64,000 nt of DNA from an uncultured Acidobacteriota bacterium (GTDB lineage Bacteria > Acidobacteriota > Terriglobia > Terriglobales > Acidobacteriaceae), in the NCBI GenBank assembly GCA_903832055.1, contig CAILAC010000016.1, positions 1,072,969 through 1,136,968 of the forward strand, read 5' to 3'. The first letter of the stretch is position 1, and every line of letters begins with the position of its first letter. The notes below the pieces were generated by a model. It did not search any database and was not told where the DNA came from. It saw only the letters and a program-made list of their open reading frames with translations. Positions 44,447 to 53,080 of the stretch are shown here, piece after piece. Made by a program: the position numbers and the translations under genes.

Positions 44447-44669
44447 GTTCACGAATAAGTCGGCTGAGAGGGTAAGTCACCCTGCGCTCCAAAAGGGTAG
44501 GAGCATCCCAACCGCACCTTGATTTTAGCAGTTTCCATCTCTGTGGCGGAGGAAATTTTGAGGTCTTCTCTACTGGAAGGCACTACGCCCCCGTTCCGAT
44601 TCGATAGAATGAGGTTGGTTTTTAGCCCAAAGCCACTTTGGCAACCGGGGCACAGGGAAGAGGAACGAG

Positions 44670-45257
44670 ATGGCAGCTTCTTTTATGGCGGGGAATGTCG
44701 TGCTGAAGGATTTGCACGGTGATCTGAAGCGGCGGATGGACAAGGCAGTTGTGGATTTTCAGGCGCATCTGGTGTCGCTGCGGACGGGGCGGGCCAACGT
44801 GCAGCTCCTGGACCAGGTCCGCGTGGACTACTACGGTACGCCCACGCCGCTTACACAGGTGGCGCAGGTCACCACTCCCGAGGCCAGCATGATCGTCGTG
44901 CAGCCGTGGGACGTGAGCCTGCTCAAGGAGATTGAAAAGGCTCTGCGCGCGCCTGAGCACGGCTTCAATCCTTCGAACGATGGCAAGCAGATTCGCGTGC
45001 CGATTCCACCGATGACCGAGGAGCGCCGTCGCGATGTGGTCAAGCAGCTCAACAAGCAGCTTGAAGATCACAAGACCGCCCTGCGCAACGTTCGCCGCGA
45101 CGGCAATGACCACCTCAAGAAGCTGGCCAAAGACAAAAAGCTCAGCGAAGACGAGGAAAAGCGTGCGCAGGATGAGGTCCAGGCCATGCTCAACGACGAG
45201 ATTCGCCGCCTCGACGAGCTGGCCCGCAAAAAAGAAATCGACATCATGCAGATCTGA
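44670..45257 (+). CDS. frr: Ribosome recycling factor
   Basis: 195 residues with a short N-terminal extension. The RRF three-helix bundle is clear: LVSLRTGRANVQLLDQVRVD at the start and RNVRRDGNDHLKKLAKDKKL with SEDEEKRAQDEVQAM near the end. RRF splits ribosomes after termination together with EF-G. AGAGGAACG precedes ATG 44670. pyrH, the usual upstream neighbour, is absent. A strong terminator follows. Confidence 0.95.
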   Translation: MAASFMAGNVVLKDLHGDLKRRMDKAVVDFQAHLVSLRTGRANVQLLDQVRVDYYGTPTPLTQVAQVTTPEASMIVVQPWDVSLLKEIEKALRAPEHGFNPSNDGKQIRVPIPPMTEERRRDVVKQLNKQLEDHKTALRNVRRDGNDHLKKLAKDKKLSEDEEKRAQDEVQAMLNDEIRRLDELARKKEIDIMQI

Positions 45258-45284
45258 TCGCGAGCCATTCAGCTGCTCCCGCAG

Positions 45285-45312
45285 AAGGCCATCCGCGAGG
45301 GTGGCCTTTGTG
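45285..45312 (+). terminator. Terminator after frr
   Basis: AAGGCCA with tCC pairs with GGgTGGCCTT and the helix runs into TTTGTG. It lies 28 bases after the frr stop. Confidence 0.75.
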
Positions 45313-45445
45313 CTGCGTGGAGTAGCCGCGCGTTTGCACGTGGTGAAGCAGAAGTGAGCCTCCGGGTGCTGACTTCTGCGGCGGGATGGTCGGGTTCTGC
45401 TAATCTGCGAGCGAAGCGCTGTTGCGGTCAGGCAAGAGGGGGCGT

Positions 45446-47260
45446 ATGACGAATTCGCGAAGAGAGTTTTTGACGGCAGGTTCACTGGGGTTGCTGGGAG
45501 TGGCTCTAACGCAATCCGGGGGCGCGCAAGCCCCGGCAGGTCAACCTCAGCAACCTACTCCCGGCGCACCGCCCGCCTTTGGCACTGCACCGCCAGTCGG
45601 GCCAGAGGTGACCCCGGCGACCTTTGCCGAGGCCGAAAAACTTGTGCAGGTAGAGATGTCTGCCGCCGACCGCGCCACAGCCGCCAGCAACTGGCGGATG
45701 CAGATGGCACCGCTGTACGAGCGTCGCACCGGTCCGCGCAAACTTACGCTCGAAGACGGCCTCGCCCCGGCCACGCAATGGAATCCGAGCCTGCCCGGCA
45801 TTGCCCTGCCTGCCGCTTCGACTGGCTTTGCCCGCAGCGTCGATCCCCATACCCCGCTGCCCACGAGCGACGAAGCTATCGCCTTTGCACCCGTGTGGCA
45901 GCTTTCGCGCTGGATCGAGCAGCGCGCGATCACTTCCACGCGGCTCACGGAAATCTACCTGCGCCGACTGGAGCGCTTTGACGCGCAACTGCACTGCGTT
46001 ATCACCCTTACCCGCGAACATGCGCTGGCCCAGGCGAAAGCCGCCGACGCAGAGATCGCCGCAGGCAAATACCGCGGGCCGCTGCACGGCATTCCGTGGG
46101 GAGCCAAGGATCTGCTCGATACCGCCGGCATTGCAACTACCTACGGTGCCGAACCCTACCGCAACCGCGTCCCGGCAGAGGATTCTACGGTGGTTCGCCG
46201 CCTCAACGAGGCTGGCGCTGTACTGGTTGCCAAGCTCTCGCTCGGTGCCCTCGCGCTCAACGACATCTGGTTTGGCGGCCAGACCATGAATCCCTGGCTG
46301 CTTGAGGAGGGTTCGTCTGGCTCCAGCGCCGGGCCGGGCGCAGCGGTCGCGGCCGGGCTGGTTGGCTTTGCCATCGGCAGCGAAACCGGCGGCAGCATCG
46401 TAAGCCCAACCATGCGCTGCGGTGTCACCGGTCTGCGCCCCACCTACGGCCGTGTGCCGCGCACGGGAGCGATGACTCTCTGCTGGTCTCTCGACAAGCT
46501 CGGCCCGATGTCTCGGAGCGTTGAAGACACCGTTCTTGTACTGCGGGCGATTCACGGCCCCGACGCGGTTGATCTGGCTTGTGTCGAGGGCCCGCACCTC
46601 GCTTTTGAGGCGGGCAAGAGCGTCAAGGGGCTGCGGGTCGGCTACTTTCCCGGCTGGATGAAGGAAGCCCCCGCCACCGACGTGGACCGCGCCGCCCTCG
46701 AGGCCGTGAAAAAACTTGGCATGGTGCCCGTCGAGGTCACTCTCCCTGACTGGCCCTACGACTCGCTCAACCTCATCCTCTTTGCCGAGGCCGGCGCGGC
46801 GTTTGAAGAGCTGACCATGAGCGGCCACCTCCCCGACCTCAAGGCCCAGGTGCCCGATGCCTGGCCGAACTGCTTCCGCCAGGCGCGCTTCCTCTCAGCG
46901 GTGGATTTCGTCCAGACCGATCGCTTTCGCCGCAAGGTCGCCCAGGAAATGGCCCGCGTCATGGCCGGCGTGGATTTGCTGCTCGTCCCCTCGTTGCGCG
47001 ACGAAATGCTGGTGATTACCAACAACACCGGCCACCCCTCGCTGACCATGCGCGCCGGTTTTGTGGAGGTCGCAGAGGCCCGCAGCGACTGGGCCCCTGA
47101 CCCGGCGCACCCGCTGCCCCGGTTCTCGCCCGCGCGGCGCGTGCCCCACGGCATCACCCTCATCGGCCGCCTCTTTGACGAGGGCACCATCGCCGAGGTC
47201 GGCCTGGCACTCGAAAAAGCCTTTGGCGTGGTCAACGAGCACCCGGCTGGATTTGCCTGA
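45446..47260 (+). CDS. Tat-exported amidase-signature family enzyme
   Basis: 604 residues from ATG 45446, preceded by GAGGGGG. NSRREFLTAGSLGLLG is a twin-arginine leader. The amidase triad is K221 (WGAKDLLD), the cis-Ser in EGSSGSSAGP and S317 (SETGGSIVSP). Compared with GatA it has an extra 130-residue N-terminal part. It hydrolyses an amide in the periplasm; the substrate is not predictable. Monocistronic. Confidence 0.87.
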   Translation: MTNSRREFLTAGSLGLLGVALTQSGGAQAPAGQPQQPTPGAPPAFGTAPPVGPEVTPATFAEAEKLVQVEMSAADRATAASNWRMQMAPLYERRTGPRKLTLEDGLAPATQWNPSLPGIALPAASTGFARSVDPHTPLPTSDEAIAFAPVWQLSRWIEQRAITSTRLTEIYLRRLERFDAQLHCVITLTREHALAQAKAADAEIAAGKYRGPLHGIPWGAKDLLDTAGIATTYGAEPYRNRVPAEDSTVVRRLNEAGAVLVAKLSLGALALNDIWFGGQTMNPWLLEEGSSGSSAGPGAAVAAGLVGFAIGSETGGSIVSPTMRCGVTGLRPTYGRVPRTGAMTLCWSLDKLGPMSRSVEDTVLVLRAIHGPDAVDLACVEGPHLAFEAGKSVKGLRVGYFPGWMKEAPATDVDRAALEAVKKLGMVPVEVTLPDWPYDSLNLILFAEAGAAFEELTMSGHLPDLKAQVPDAWPNCFRQARFLSAVDFVQTDRFRRKVAQEMARVMAGVDLLLVPSLRDEMLVITNNTGHPSLTMRAGFVEVAEARSDWAPDPAHPLPRFSPARRVPHGITLIGRLFDEGTIAEVGLALEKAFGVVNEHPAGFA

Positions 47261-47579
47261 GGCAAGCAAAAACAGACGCAAATCAGAAGCGCCCTAAGTC
47301 GTGGCGGCCGCAACCGTCACGACGCAAAACCCAGTTCACCGTATATTCAATCTCTCTTAAAGCTTGTTCATCCCGCTGTCATCCCGCATTTACATTCGGG
47401 TCCTATAGTCCTCCCGAGTGCCTGAATGCGTTTCATTTCTCCCCGCAAATGAATCGGAGTTCAGGCCCCGACGATAGTCGATGACGGGTCGTAGAGCATG
47501 CAGCTGGCAACAAGACAGCTCGCTCGGTCGCCCAGCTCCTGGAAACGGATTTTCAACCTGAATTTGAAGGAATCACACC
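47261..47579 (+). promoter_or_regulatory. Upstream region of the phosphoesterase gene
   Basis: No gene is seen. A TATAGT -10-like hexamer lies at 47404-47409 and no good -35 is present at the normal distance. Instead CTGTCAT (47377-47383), a half-site like that of PhoB, is followed 4 bases later by a weak second half. The inverted CGTGGCGG/CCGTCACG (47298-47322) is a further palindrome. Speculative. Confidence 0.3.
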
Positions 47580-48740
47580 ATGAATCTGAAGAACACAGCG
47601 CTCGCCCTCTGCCTGACTGCGGCCCTCCCCGGCGCGCTCCTCGCCCAGAAGAACGCCCCGCCGGCCCACCCCATCCCACACATCGACCACGTGTTTGTGA
47701 TCATGATGGAAAACCACGCCTACAGCGAGATCTTTCCCAACGCCAACGCGCCCTTCATTAACTCGTATGCCATCACGGTCAACTCCGCCAGCAACTACTA
47801 CGGCGTAGGCCACCCGAGCCTCACCAACTACCTGGAAACCGTGGGCGGATCCAACTTTGGCGTTGTCAACGACAACTCGCCCGACTGGCACAACACGACC
47901 TGCGTTTCAAACATCTCGCTGAACGCCCCCGCCCTGGAAGGCGCGCCGAACATCTGCCCAATCGCCGGTGCCGGCCTTGACGCTGCCACCCCCGCAGTGG
48001 ACACCACGAACGAAGGTTCGCCCGACTCGCCCGTCTATAACGACCCATACGCCCCGGCCCAGACCGTGAGCGAAACCATCGCCGATCAGCTTGTCGCCGC
48101 TGGCAAAACCTGGAAGTCCTACCAGGAAAACCTGCCCCCGTACGGCGCAGATTGGGTCAACAACAGCGATGGCCTCATCTCCAACATCACCGCTCCTGAG
48201 CCTGGCATGCCCAAGCTGTATGCCGTGAAGCACAACCCCTTCGTGTACTTCAAAAACATCCAGGATGGCACCAACCCCAGCCTGAGCCTCAAGCAGATCG
48301 TCGGCTTTGACCGACTCTGGGCCGACATCAAGGGCAACTCAATCCCCAACTTCTCCTACATCGTGCCCAACCAGTGCCACGATCAGCACGGCCGCGGCGC
48401 CAGCGAAATGGGTACCGGTTGCAACGTTGACCAGAACGACATCGCCCAGGGCGACGCCGCGCTCAAGACCATCATCTCAACTATCAAGTCCGCTCCCTTC
48501 TGGAGCCACGGCAACAACGTGATCGTCACCGTCTGGGATGAGAACGACTATGGTACTGAGCCGAACCAGGTCGTCATGCTGGTCGATAACAACTGGGGCC
48601 TTCACGGCGTCACCAGCAACGTGAAGTACAACCACTTTTCGCTGCTCAAGAGCATCGAGGCCGGCTTTAACCTGCCCTACCTGAACCACGCCGCCGACTC
48701 GACGACGCCGTTGATGACAGACCTCTTCGCCCGTCACTAA
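47580..48740 (+). CDS. Secreted phosphoesterase (acid phosphatase/phospholipase C-like)
   Basis: 386 residues with a signal peptide (MNLKNTALALCLTAALPGAL). VFVIMMENHAYSEIF, GVGHPSLTNYL and IVTVWDENDYGTEP are the metal-binding blocks of the alkaline-phosphatase-superfamily phosphoesterases (AcpA-like). The Asn in MMENHAY and Asp/Glu in WDEND are the expected ligands. It would release phosphate from organic esters in the periplasm. A strong terminator follows. Confidence 0.85.
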   Translation: MNLKNTALALCLTAALPGALLAQKNAPPAHPIPHIDHVFVIMMENHAYSEIFPNANAPFINSYAITVNSASNYYGVGHPSLTNYLETVGGSNFGVVNDNSPDWHNTTCVSNISLNAPALEGAPNICPIAGAGLDAATPAVDTTNEGSPDSPVYNDPYAPAQTVSETIADQLVAAGKTWKSYQENLPPYGADWVNNSDGLISNITAPEPGMPKLYAVKHNPFVYFKNIQDGTNPSLSLKQIVGFDRLWADIKGNSIPNFSYIVPNQCHDQHGRGASEMGTGCNVDQNDIAQGDAALKTIISTIKSAPFWSHGNNVIVTVWDENDYGTEPNQVVMLVDNNWGLHGVTSNVKYNHFSLLKSIEAGFNLPYLNHAADSTTPLMTDLFARH

Positions 48741-48757
48741 ACTTCAATCGCACAAAG

Positions 48758-48797
48758 AAATGGCCAGCTGGACCGTCGGGTCTGGCTGGCCTTTTCT
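48758..48797 (+). terminator. Terminator after the phosphoesterase gene
   Basis: AATGGCCAGC and ACC pair with GGT and GGCTGGCCTTTT, ending in a T-run. Confidence 0.8.
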
Positions 48798-48814
48798 TCT
48801 TGACTTGCTTCTGG

Positions 48815-48834
48815 CTACGGGAACATCCGGCTCA
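48815..48834. repeat. asnS 3'-end repeat, left copy
   Basis: Matches 50716-50735 at 19 of 20 bases in the same orientation (it differs only in ggCtca against ggTtca). On the minus strand it encodes SRMFP-stop, against NRMFP-stop of asnS. Confidence 0.75.
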
Positions 48835-48934
48835 AGATTCCGGTACCGCGCATGGCTTTTGCAAAACACCCAAAGCTCACTTCAAAGGCCTGAAAAGCAA
48901 TATCCGATGTAAACTGTTGCGAAGGACCCGATGT

Positions 48935-49135
48935 ATGGCCGCTGCAGCTACATTCCCGTATGTCCCCACCAGGGCTCTCAAGACCTTTGGCGATTCGGGA
49001 CCCAAATACGAGGTCGGTCGGCCGCTGCGCCAGCTTGCGGATGGAGACTGGATGGCCGAAATCCAGCTCATCGAAACCGGCGAACGCGCTGAGTATCGGC
49101 TGTCTCACATCCTCGCCGACCCTGTGGCCCGCTGA
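48935..49135 (+). CDS. vapX: VapX-like antitoxin (DUF5397-like)
   Basis: 66 residues from ATG 48935, with AAGGA 8 bases upstream. The body GDSGPKYEVGRPLRQLADGD followed by W-M-A-E-I, IETGERAEYRL and SHILADP resembles the small partner proteins found directly before vapD. In VapXD systems this product neutralises VapD. Its stop codon TGA overlaps the first codon of vapD (CTGA), so translation is coupled. The naming rests on gene order and pattern. Confidence 0.7.
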   Translation: MAAAATFPYVPTRALKTFGDSGPKYEVGRPLRQLADGDWMAEIQLIETGERAEYRLSHILADPVAR

Positions 49136-49431
49136 AGTACGCCGTAGCCTTTGACCTTGTCGTCGGCGATACAGCTCAGAACCACCCCAAAGGCGTCTCC
49201 CAGGCCTATTCCTATATCGGCGTGATTCTCAACCGCTTCGGCTTCGAGCGGGTTCAGGGTAGCCTGTATTTCTCAGAGAACGAAGACATGGCAAACCTGT
49301 TTCTCGCAATTCGGGCGTTGCGACTCGAACCCTGGTTTCCGTCTTCCGTTCGCGATCTTCGAGCCTTCCGGGTGGAGCAATGGTCCGATTTCACATCGTT
49401 GGTGAAAGGTCTAAATTTAAGCGGGACTTAG
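49132..49431 (+). CDS. vapD: VapD-family endoribonuclease toxin with CTG first codon
   Basis: 99 residues if read from CTG 49132: (M)KYAVAFDLVVGDTAQNHPK, then GVSQAYSYIGVILNRFGFER, VQGSLYFSENEDMANLFLAI and RAFRVEQWSDFT. This matches VapD along its whole length, including the Cas2-like opening FDL. There is no ATG or GTG before the conserved start; the first ATG would delete the catalytic first strand. The expected ATGA overlap with vapX is CTGA instead. VapD cleaves RNA. Its stop overlaps that of the convergent mrr gene. Confidence 0.8.
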   Translation: MKYAVAFDLVVGDTAQNHPKGVSQAYSYIGVILNRFGFERVQGSLYFSENEDMANLFLAIRALRLEPWFPSSVRDLRAFRVEQWSDFTSLVKGLNLSGT

Positions 49432-50351
49432 GCTTCGAAGAATTCTTCATCAACTCGCTTGATGTGAAGGGTGTCTTCTATCCGACAACCGATATTCTGC
49501 TGAACCATCAGGGACGCCAACTGATCTCCATCAACCAGTACAATCCGCTTACTCAGAAACTCTGCTGTCTCCTTTGCTGAGGGCGAAAATGTGGAGGTGG
49601 TGACAAAAAGCCCTTTGCTGGCTTTGTGACGGTCAAGACTTCCAAAGAAGTCACGAATCGCGCCTGACCCAATGTTATTTCCAGCCGCGTATCTCTTGGC
49701 CTGGATGTAAACGCGATCCAAACCAAGAGCATCCTGATCAATTACCCCATCTACCCCGTCGTCTCCGGTCCGGCCAAGAGTCCGTCCCGCCTTATCTGCA
49801 CGGGAGCCACCGTAACCCATGCTGAGCAAAAGATTCACGATTAATCTCTCGAAGAACTCCGGTGGGGCACTCCGAACTCGATCCAGCAGGTCTTGCGCCA
49901 AAGCCCCTTCTATCTGTCGATGCGCCATTCGCATCGTTTCATCCGGCGTTTGTCGATGTTCCTCAAGGTGGGCCACAACCATTCGGTTTGGTTCTTCCTC
50001 GGCTCCATTCGACCGCTCCCGAAACTGACGAAATTCTTCAAACTGCATCAGAAATTTGTTGTCAATTTGCGTTGGGTGCGATGCCAGAACAGTCTGTCCA
50101 CGTTGGGTAATTTTGAAATGTCCGCGGCGCGTCAACTCCACAAGCTGAGCTTTGCTCAGATAAGACTTAGCCCAATGCACTCGGTTGCTAAAGACTGTTT
50201 GTTTGCCCGACGGAAGTAGTTCGCTACGTTCCGACAATTCCAGACCCAACTGGTCGGCGAGCTTTTCTACAACGGAACCAATCCGCACTTCCCCTTGAGA
50301 GGAAGCAGCAAGGACCGGGAGCATCAGCGATTGATAGTCGGGAATCGACAT
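49428..50351 (-). CDS. Mrr-type restriction endonuclease
   Basis: 307 residues. An N-terminal winged-helix domain (Mrr_N, about 1-90) is followed by the Mrr catalytic domain with FFERLIVNLLLSMGYGGSRA, TGDDGVDGVIDQD and IQAKRYAAGNNIG, giving the PD-(D/E)xK residues D...QxK. Mrr enzymes cut methylated foreign DNA. The C-terminal part continues FVTTSTFSPSAKETAEF. No methyltransferase is adjacent, as expected for a type IV enzyme. It lies inside the asnS-end block. Confidence 0.88.
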   Translation of the reverse strand: MSIPDYQSLMLPVLAASSQGEVRIGSVVEKLADQLGLELSERSELLPSGKQTVFSNRVHWAKSYLSKAQLVELTRRGHFKITQRGQTVLASHPTQIDNKFLMQFEEFRQFRERSNGAEEEPNRMVVAHLEEHRQTPDETMRMAHRQIEGALAQDLLDRVRSAPPEFFERLIVNLLLSMGYGGSRADKAGRTLGRTGDDGVDGVIDQDALGLDRVYIQAKRYAAGNNIGSGAIRDFFGSLDRHKASKGLFVTTSTFSPSAKETAEFLSKRIVLVDGDQLASLMVQQNIGCRIEDTLHIKRVDEEFFEA

Positions 50352-50360
50352 TGTTTGAGA

Positions 50361-50394
50361 CCATTCTATCCCTACCGGTACATCCGGTTCAGCG
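50361..50394. repeat. asnS 3'-end repeat, middle copy
   Basis: ACATCCGGTTCAGCG (50380-50394) is identical to 50724-50738 and CCATTCTA (50361-50368) to 50711-50718. The middle copy has a longer spacer between them. Same orientation as the other two copies. Confidence 0.65.
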
Positions 50395-50479
50395 GCGTGG
50401 CACCCGCAACGTAGCTTTCACGGTCCCGCTGGCCCGCGAGGAGCCGCAGTATTCCGGTTTGGAGATTAGACAGGGGCAA
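50372..50479 (-). pseudogene. AbiEii-like nucleotidyltransferase, N-terminal fragment
   Basis: A 35-residue frame from TTG 50479 overlapping the end of the small upstream gene. NLQTGILRLLAGQRDRESYV followed by AGATPLNR resembles the opening of AbiEii-type nucleotidyltransferases (a helix, then AGGTAL/LNR before the catalytic GSxRxSxD). The frame then enters the asnS-end repeat and stops (NRMYR), so the catalytic part is missing. The call rests on a short pattern. Confidence 0.5.
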
Positions 50480-50714
50480 GGCAGGACCGCTCGATCTCTT
50501 CGGCAAGGCGACGTGCCGACATATCTCCTTCGACTCGGAGTGCCCTGGCTACGACAAGAGCATCCTCCGTCGAGGGGGCATCGAAGGCTCGCAAGTTCCA
50601 AAGCGCTCGAGCCCTGTACGCGGCAAAGGCGCGGCGATAGAGAGTCACAAACTCCGGCAACGGTCCTGATTCATCGCGTATCAAGAGAACCCTCCGACGA
50701 TCTATTCCACCCAT
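50466..50714 (-). CDS. Small protein next to the AbiEii-like fragment
   Basis: 82 residues. ALWNLRAFDAPSTEDALVVA followed by RALRVEGDMSARRLAEEIER forms two amphipathic helices of the type found in the small first gene of AbiEii-like pairs. Its ATG lies one base after the asnS stop (TAG-A-ATG), implying read-through translation. The role is probably antitoxin-like or regulatory; it may now be an orphan. Confidence 0.55.
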   Translation of the reverse strand: MGGIDRRRVLLIRDESGPLPEFVTLYRRAFAAYRARALWNLRAFDAPSTEDALVVARALRVEGDMSARRLAEEIERSCLAPV

Positions 50715-50715
50715 T

Positions 50716-50738
50716 CTACGGGAACATCCGGTTCAGCG
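50716..50738. repeat. asnS 3'-end repeat, right (resident) copy
   Basis: The coding end of asnS itself, ctacgggaacatccggttca and gcg. It matches the left and middle copies as direct repeats, an arrangement typical of integration at a gene 3' end. Confidence 0.7.
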
Positions 50739-52059
50739 TGCGCGCAAAGGGGATGGTCTCGCGCACGTGGTCGAGCCCGCAGATCCACGCGACCGCGCGC
50801 TCAATGCCCATGCCAAAGCCGGAGTGCGGCACGGAACCATAGCGGCGCAGGTCGAGGTACCACTGGAAGGCATCGAGGGGCAGCTTATGCTCTTCAATGC
50901 GGGCCTTGAGCAGGTCGTAGCTGTCTACGCGCTGCGAGCCGCCGATGATTTCGCCGTAACCCTCCGGCGCCAGCACGTCCACGCACAGCGCAAACTGAGG
51001 ATCGACCGGGTCAGGCTGCATGTAGAACGCCTTGACGTTGGCCGGATAGCGATGCACCATCACCGGCCGGTCAAACTGGCTGCTGAGCCATGTTTCATCC
51101 GGCGAACCAAAGTCATTGCCATACTCAAAGGGATTCTCCAGCGCGCCATCCTTGTGCGCCTGGTTGAGCATAGCCACAGCTTCGTCGTAGCGCAGGCGCG
51201 GGAACGGTGCCTGAATCGCCTGGAGCTTTGTGATATCCCGGCCAATGACGGCCAGCTCCGGCGCGCGATTCTTCACCACCGACTGCACGATGTGCGAGAG
51301 AAAGTTCTCCGCCAGCTCCAACAGGCCGTCCAGATCGCAAAATGCCACTTCCGGCTCAATCATCCAGAACTCTGTCAGGTGGCGGCGGGTCTTTGATTTC
51401 TCAGCCCTGAAGGTCGGCCCAAAGCTGTACACCTTGCCCAGCGCAAGTGCTGTCGATTCAATGTAAAGCTGGCCGGATTGGGTGAGAAAGGCTTCCTCGC
51501 CAAAGTAATCCACCGGGAAAAGTGTCGAAGTTCCCTCACAGGCCGCGGGAGTGAGAATCGGCGGGTCGGTGCGCGTAAACCCATTCGAATCAAAATACTC
51601 CGCCGCCGCCCGCATGATCTCCGCGCGAATGCGCAGGATCGCAGCCTGGCGTGACGACCGCACCCACAGGTGCCGCCGCTCCATCAGAAAATCGACCCCG
51701 TGCTCCTTGGGAGTGATCGGGTAGGGGTCTTCTTCCGGCACGCGCTGCACGATCTGCACCTGCTCAATATCCAGCTCAAAGCCGCCCTGTGCACGCTTGT
51801 CTGCCCGCACCTTGCCGGTGACGACGACGCTGGATTCCTGGGTGAGGCTTTTGAGCGCCTCAAAGACTTCAGGCGAGACGCCGGATTTGTGGGCCACGCC
51901 CTGGATCGTTCCTGTTCCGTCGCGAAAGATGGGGAAAACCAATTTGCCACTTTCGCGCATGTTGTACAGCCAGCCGCGCAGCGTTACAGACTGGCCTTCG
52001 TGTTGCCCAATCTCGGCAATCGTCGTAACCGGGGCAGAAATATGGGTGGTTTCAGACAT
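50716..52059 (-). CDS. asnS: Asparaginyl-tRNA synthetase
   Basis: 447 residues from ATG 52059; a longer frame to 52089 has no better site. The N-terminal OB fold ([20 protein letters not shown]) is followed by the class II core: [20 protein letters not shown] (motif 2) and [15 protein letters not shown] (motif 3). It charges tRNA-Asn directly, implying that the gatCA enzyme mainly serves tRNA-Gln. The 3' end (RTLNRMFP) is the source of the repeats that divide the accessory block downstream. Confidence 0.93.
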   Translation of the reverse strand: MSETTHISAPVTTIAEIGQHEGQSVTLRGWLYNMRESGKLVFPIFRDGTGTIQGVAHKSGVSPEVFEALKSLTQESSVVVTGKVRADKRAQGGFELDIEQVQIVQRVPEEDPYPITPKEHGVDFLMERRHLWVRSSRQAAILRIRAEIMRAAAEYFDSNGFTRTDPPILTPAACEGTSTLFPVDYFGEEAFLTQSGQLYIESTALALGKVYSFGPTFRAEKSKTRRHLTEFWMIEPEVAFCDLDGLLELAENFLSHIVQSVVKNRAPELAVIGRDITKLQAIQAPFPRLRYDEAVAMLNQAHKDGALENPFEYGNDFGSPDETWLSSQFDRPVMVHRYPANVKAFYMQPDPVDPQFALCVDVLAPEGYGEIIGGSQRVDSYDLLKARIEEHKLPLDAFQWYLDLRRYGSVPHSGFGMGIERAVAWICGLDHVRETIPFARTLNRMFP

Positions 52060-52125
52060 GATGATGACCGCTTTCCTTGAATCGCTCAACTCTTCAGAAT
52101 AACGCCTGCGAGCAAACGGGAGGCC

Positions 52126-52962
52126 TCAGGATTCCTGCGGATCGAGCAACCGACGGAACGCGGCCTGCGCCTTTTCAGTAATCGCCGCAGGTGTTTCCGG
52201 CTGCGCATACTGGATCTCCAGTACGCAGGCGCGGGGCTTTGGCAGAGCCAGCAGGGCTTTCATGGTCGCAGCCCAGTCGATGCTGCCCTCGCCGGGCCAC
52301 AGATGCTCATCCTTGATGGCGTGATTGTCGTGCACATGCACTGACCCGATGCGGTTGCCAAAGGTGCTGATCGCCTCTGCAATGCCCACTGTCATGTGTG
52401 CGTGCCCCAGGTCAAGGCACACGCCGATGCGGGTCAGGTGGCCGAGATTCAGCGTCTCCATCAGGTGCTCGGGAGTCGTTGGTTCACTGGTGAGGTTCTC
52501 TGCCAGCAGCCTCACGCCCAGCGGCCGCGCAAAGGCGTCCAGATGCTCCAGCGCTGTCAGCGCGTGCTCCTGCGATCGGGGTGACCAGGTATCCGTCGCT
52601 TCACCGAGGTGCAGGATGAGGTTTTTGAAGTGGATATGCTCCGCTGTCTCCAGAGCCCGCTTGATTTCATCCATTGCGTCAATGCGGCGCGACTTCTCCG
52701 GGTGAATCAAATTCACCGCAGGCGCTCCGGCCCGGCCCATTTCGCGGTCAGGAAAGAGCGGCGCGTGCATCGACCACGGCTCCAGCGGATTTGAGGCGAA
52801 CCACCCGGCGAGCTCCTGCACATGTTCGCGGCTGGTGTAGTCAAAGTGCTGCCTGGCAGCGAAGATTTCCACCGCCTGCGCACCACTGCGACTGGCTAAT
52901 TCCAGCAGTCCAGGATGCAGCCGTTCCTTGAGAAACAAGTGCGTCGAAAGACATCGCAGCAT
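52126..52962 (-). CDS. Sugar phosphate isomerase/epimerase-type TIM barrel protein
   Basis: 278 residues of the AP endonuclease 2 TIM-barrel group. IHFKNLILHLGEA, VRLLAENLTSEP, VCLDLGHAH and SVHVHDNHAIKDEH carry the His/Glu/Asp metal ligands in the expected order. Such enzymes isomerise or epimerise sugars such as tagatose or inosose in the cytosol. No sugar pathway genes adjoin it, so the substrate is unknown. Confidence 0.8.
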   Translation of the reverse strand: MLRCLSTHLFLKERLHPGLLELASRSGAQAVEIFAARQHFDYTSREHVQELAGWFASNPLEPWSMHAPLFPDREMGRAGAPAVNLIHPEKSRRIDAMDEIKRALETAEHIHFKNLILHLGEATDTWSPRSQEHALTALEHLDAFARPLGVRLLAENLTSEPTTPEHLMETLNLGHLTRIGVCLDLGHAHMTVGIAEAISTFGNRIGSVHVHDNHAIKDEHLWPGEGSIDWAATMKALLALPKPRACVLEIQYAQPETPAAITEKAQAAFRRLLDPQES

Positions 52963-53080
52963 GATTGAAAATCCCCCGGCCCGACTTGACCAATCTCGCG
53001 CTACTCATATTGTCGCATCCGTGGGGCATTCGCAAGATGAACCGCCGGTATATGAGACCCATACCGCATCGCGGGAAGTT

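Noticed and set aside
45506..46828. Minus-strand open frame of 440 codons
   Set aside because: Antisense shadow of the Tat amidase gene.
49222..49431. Shorter vapD reading from the internal ATG
   Set aside because: It would drop the conserved first 30 residues including the KYAVAFDL strand; the CTG start explains the full family match.
50351..50842. Plus-strand open frame of 163 codons after mrr
   Set aside because: It crosses the AbiEii-like fragment, the small gene and the asnS end on the opposite strand; no family match.
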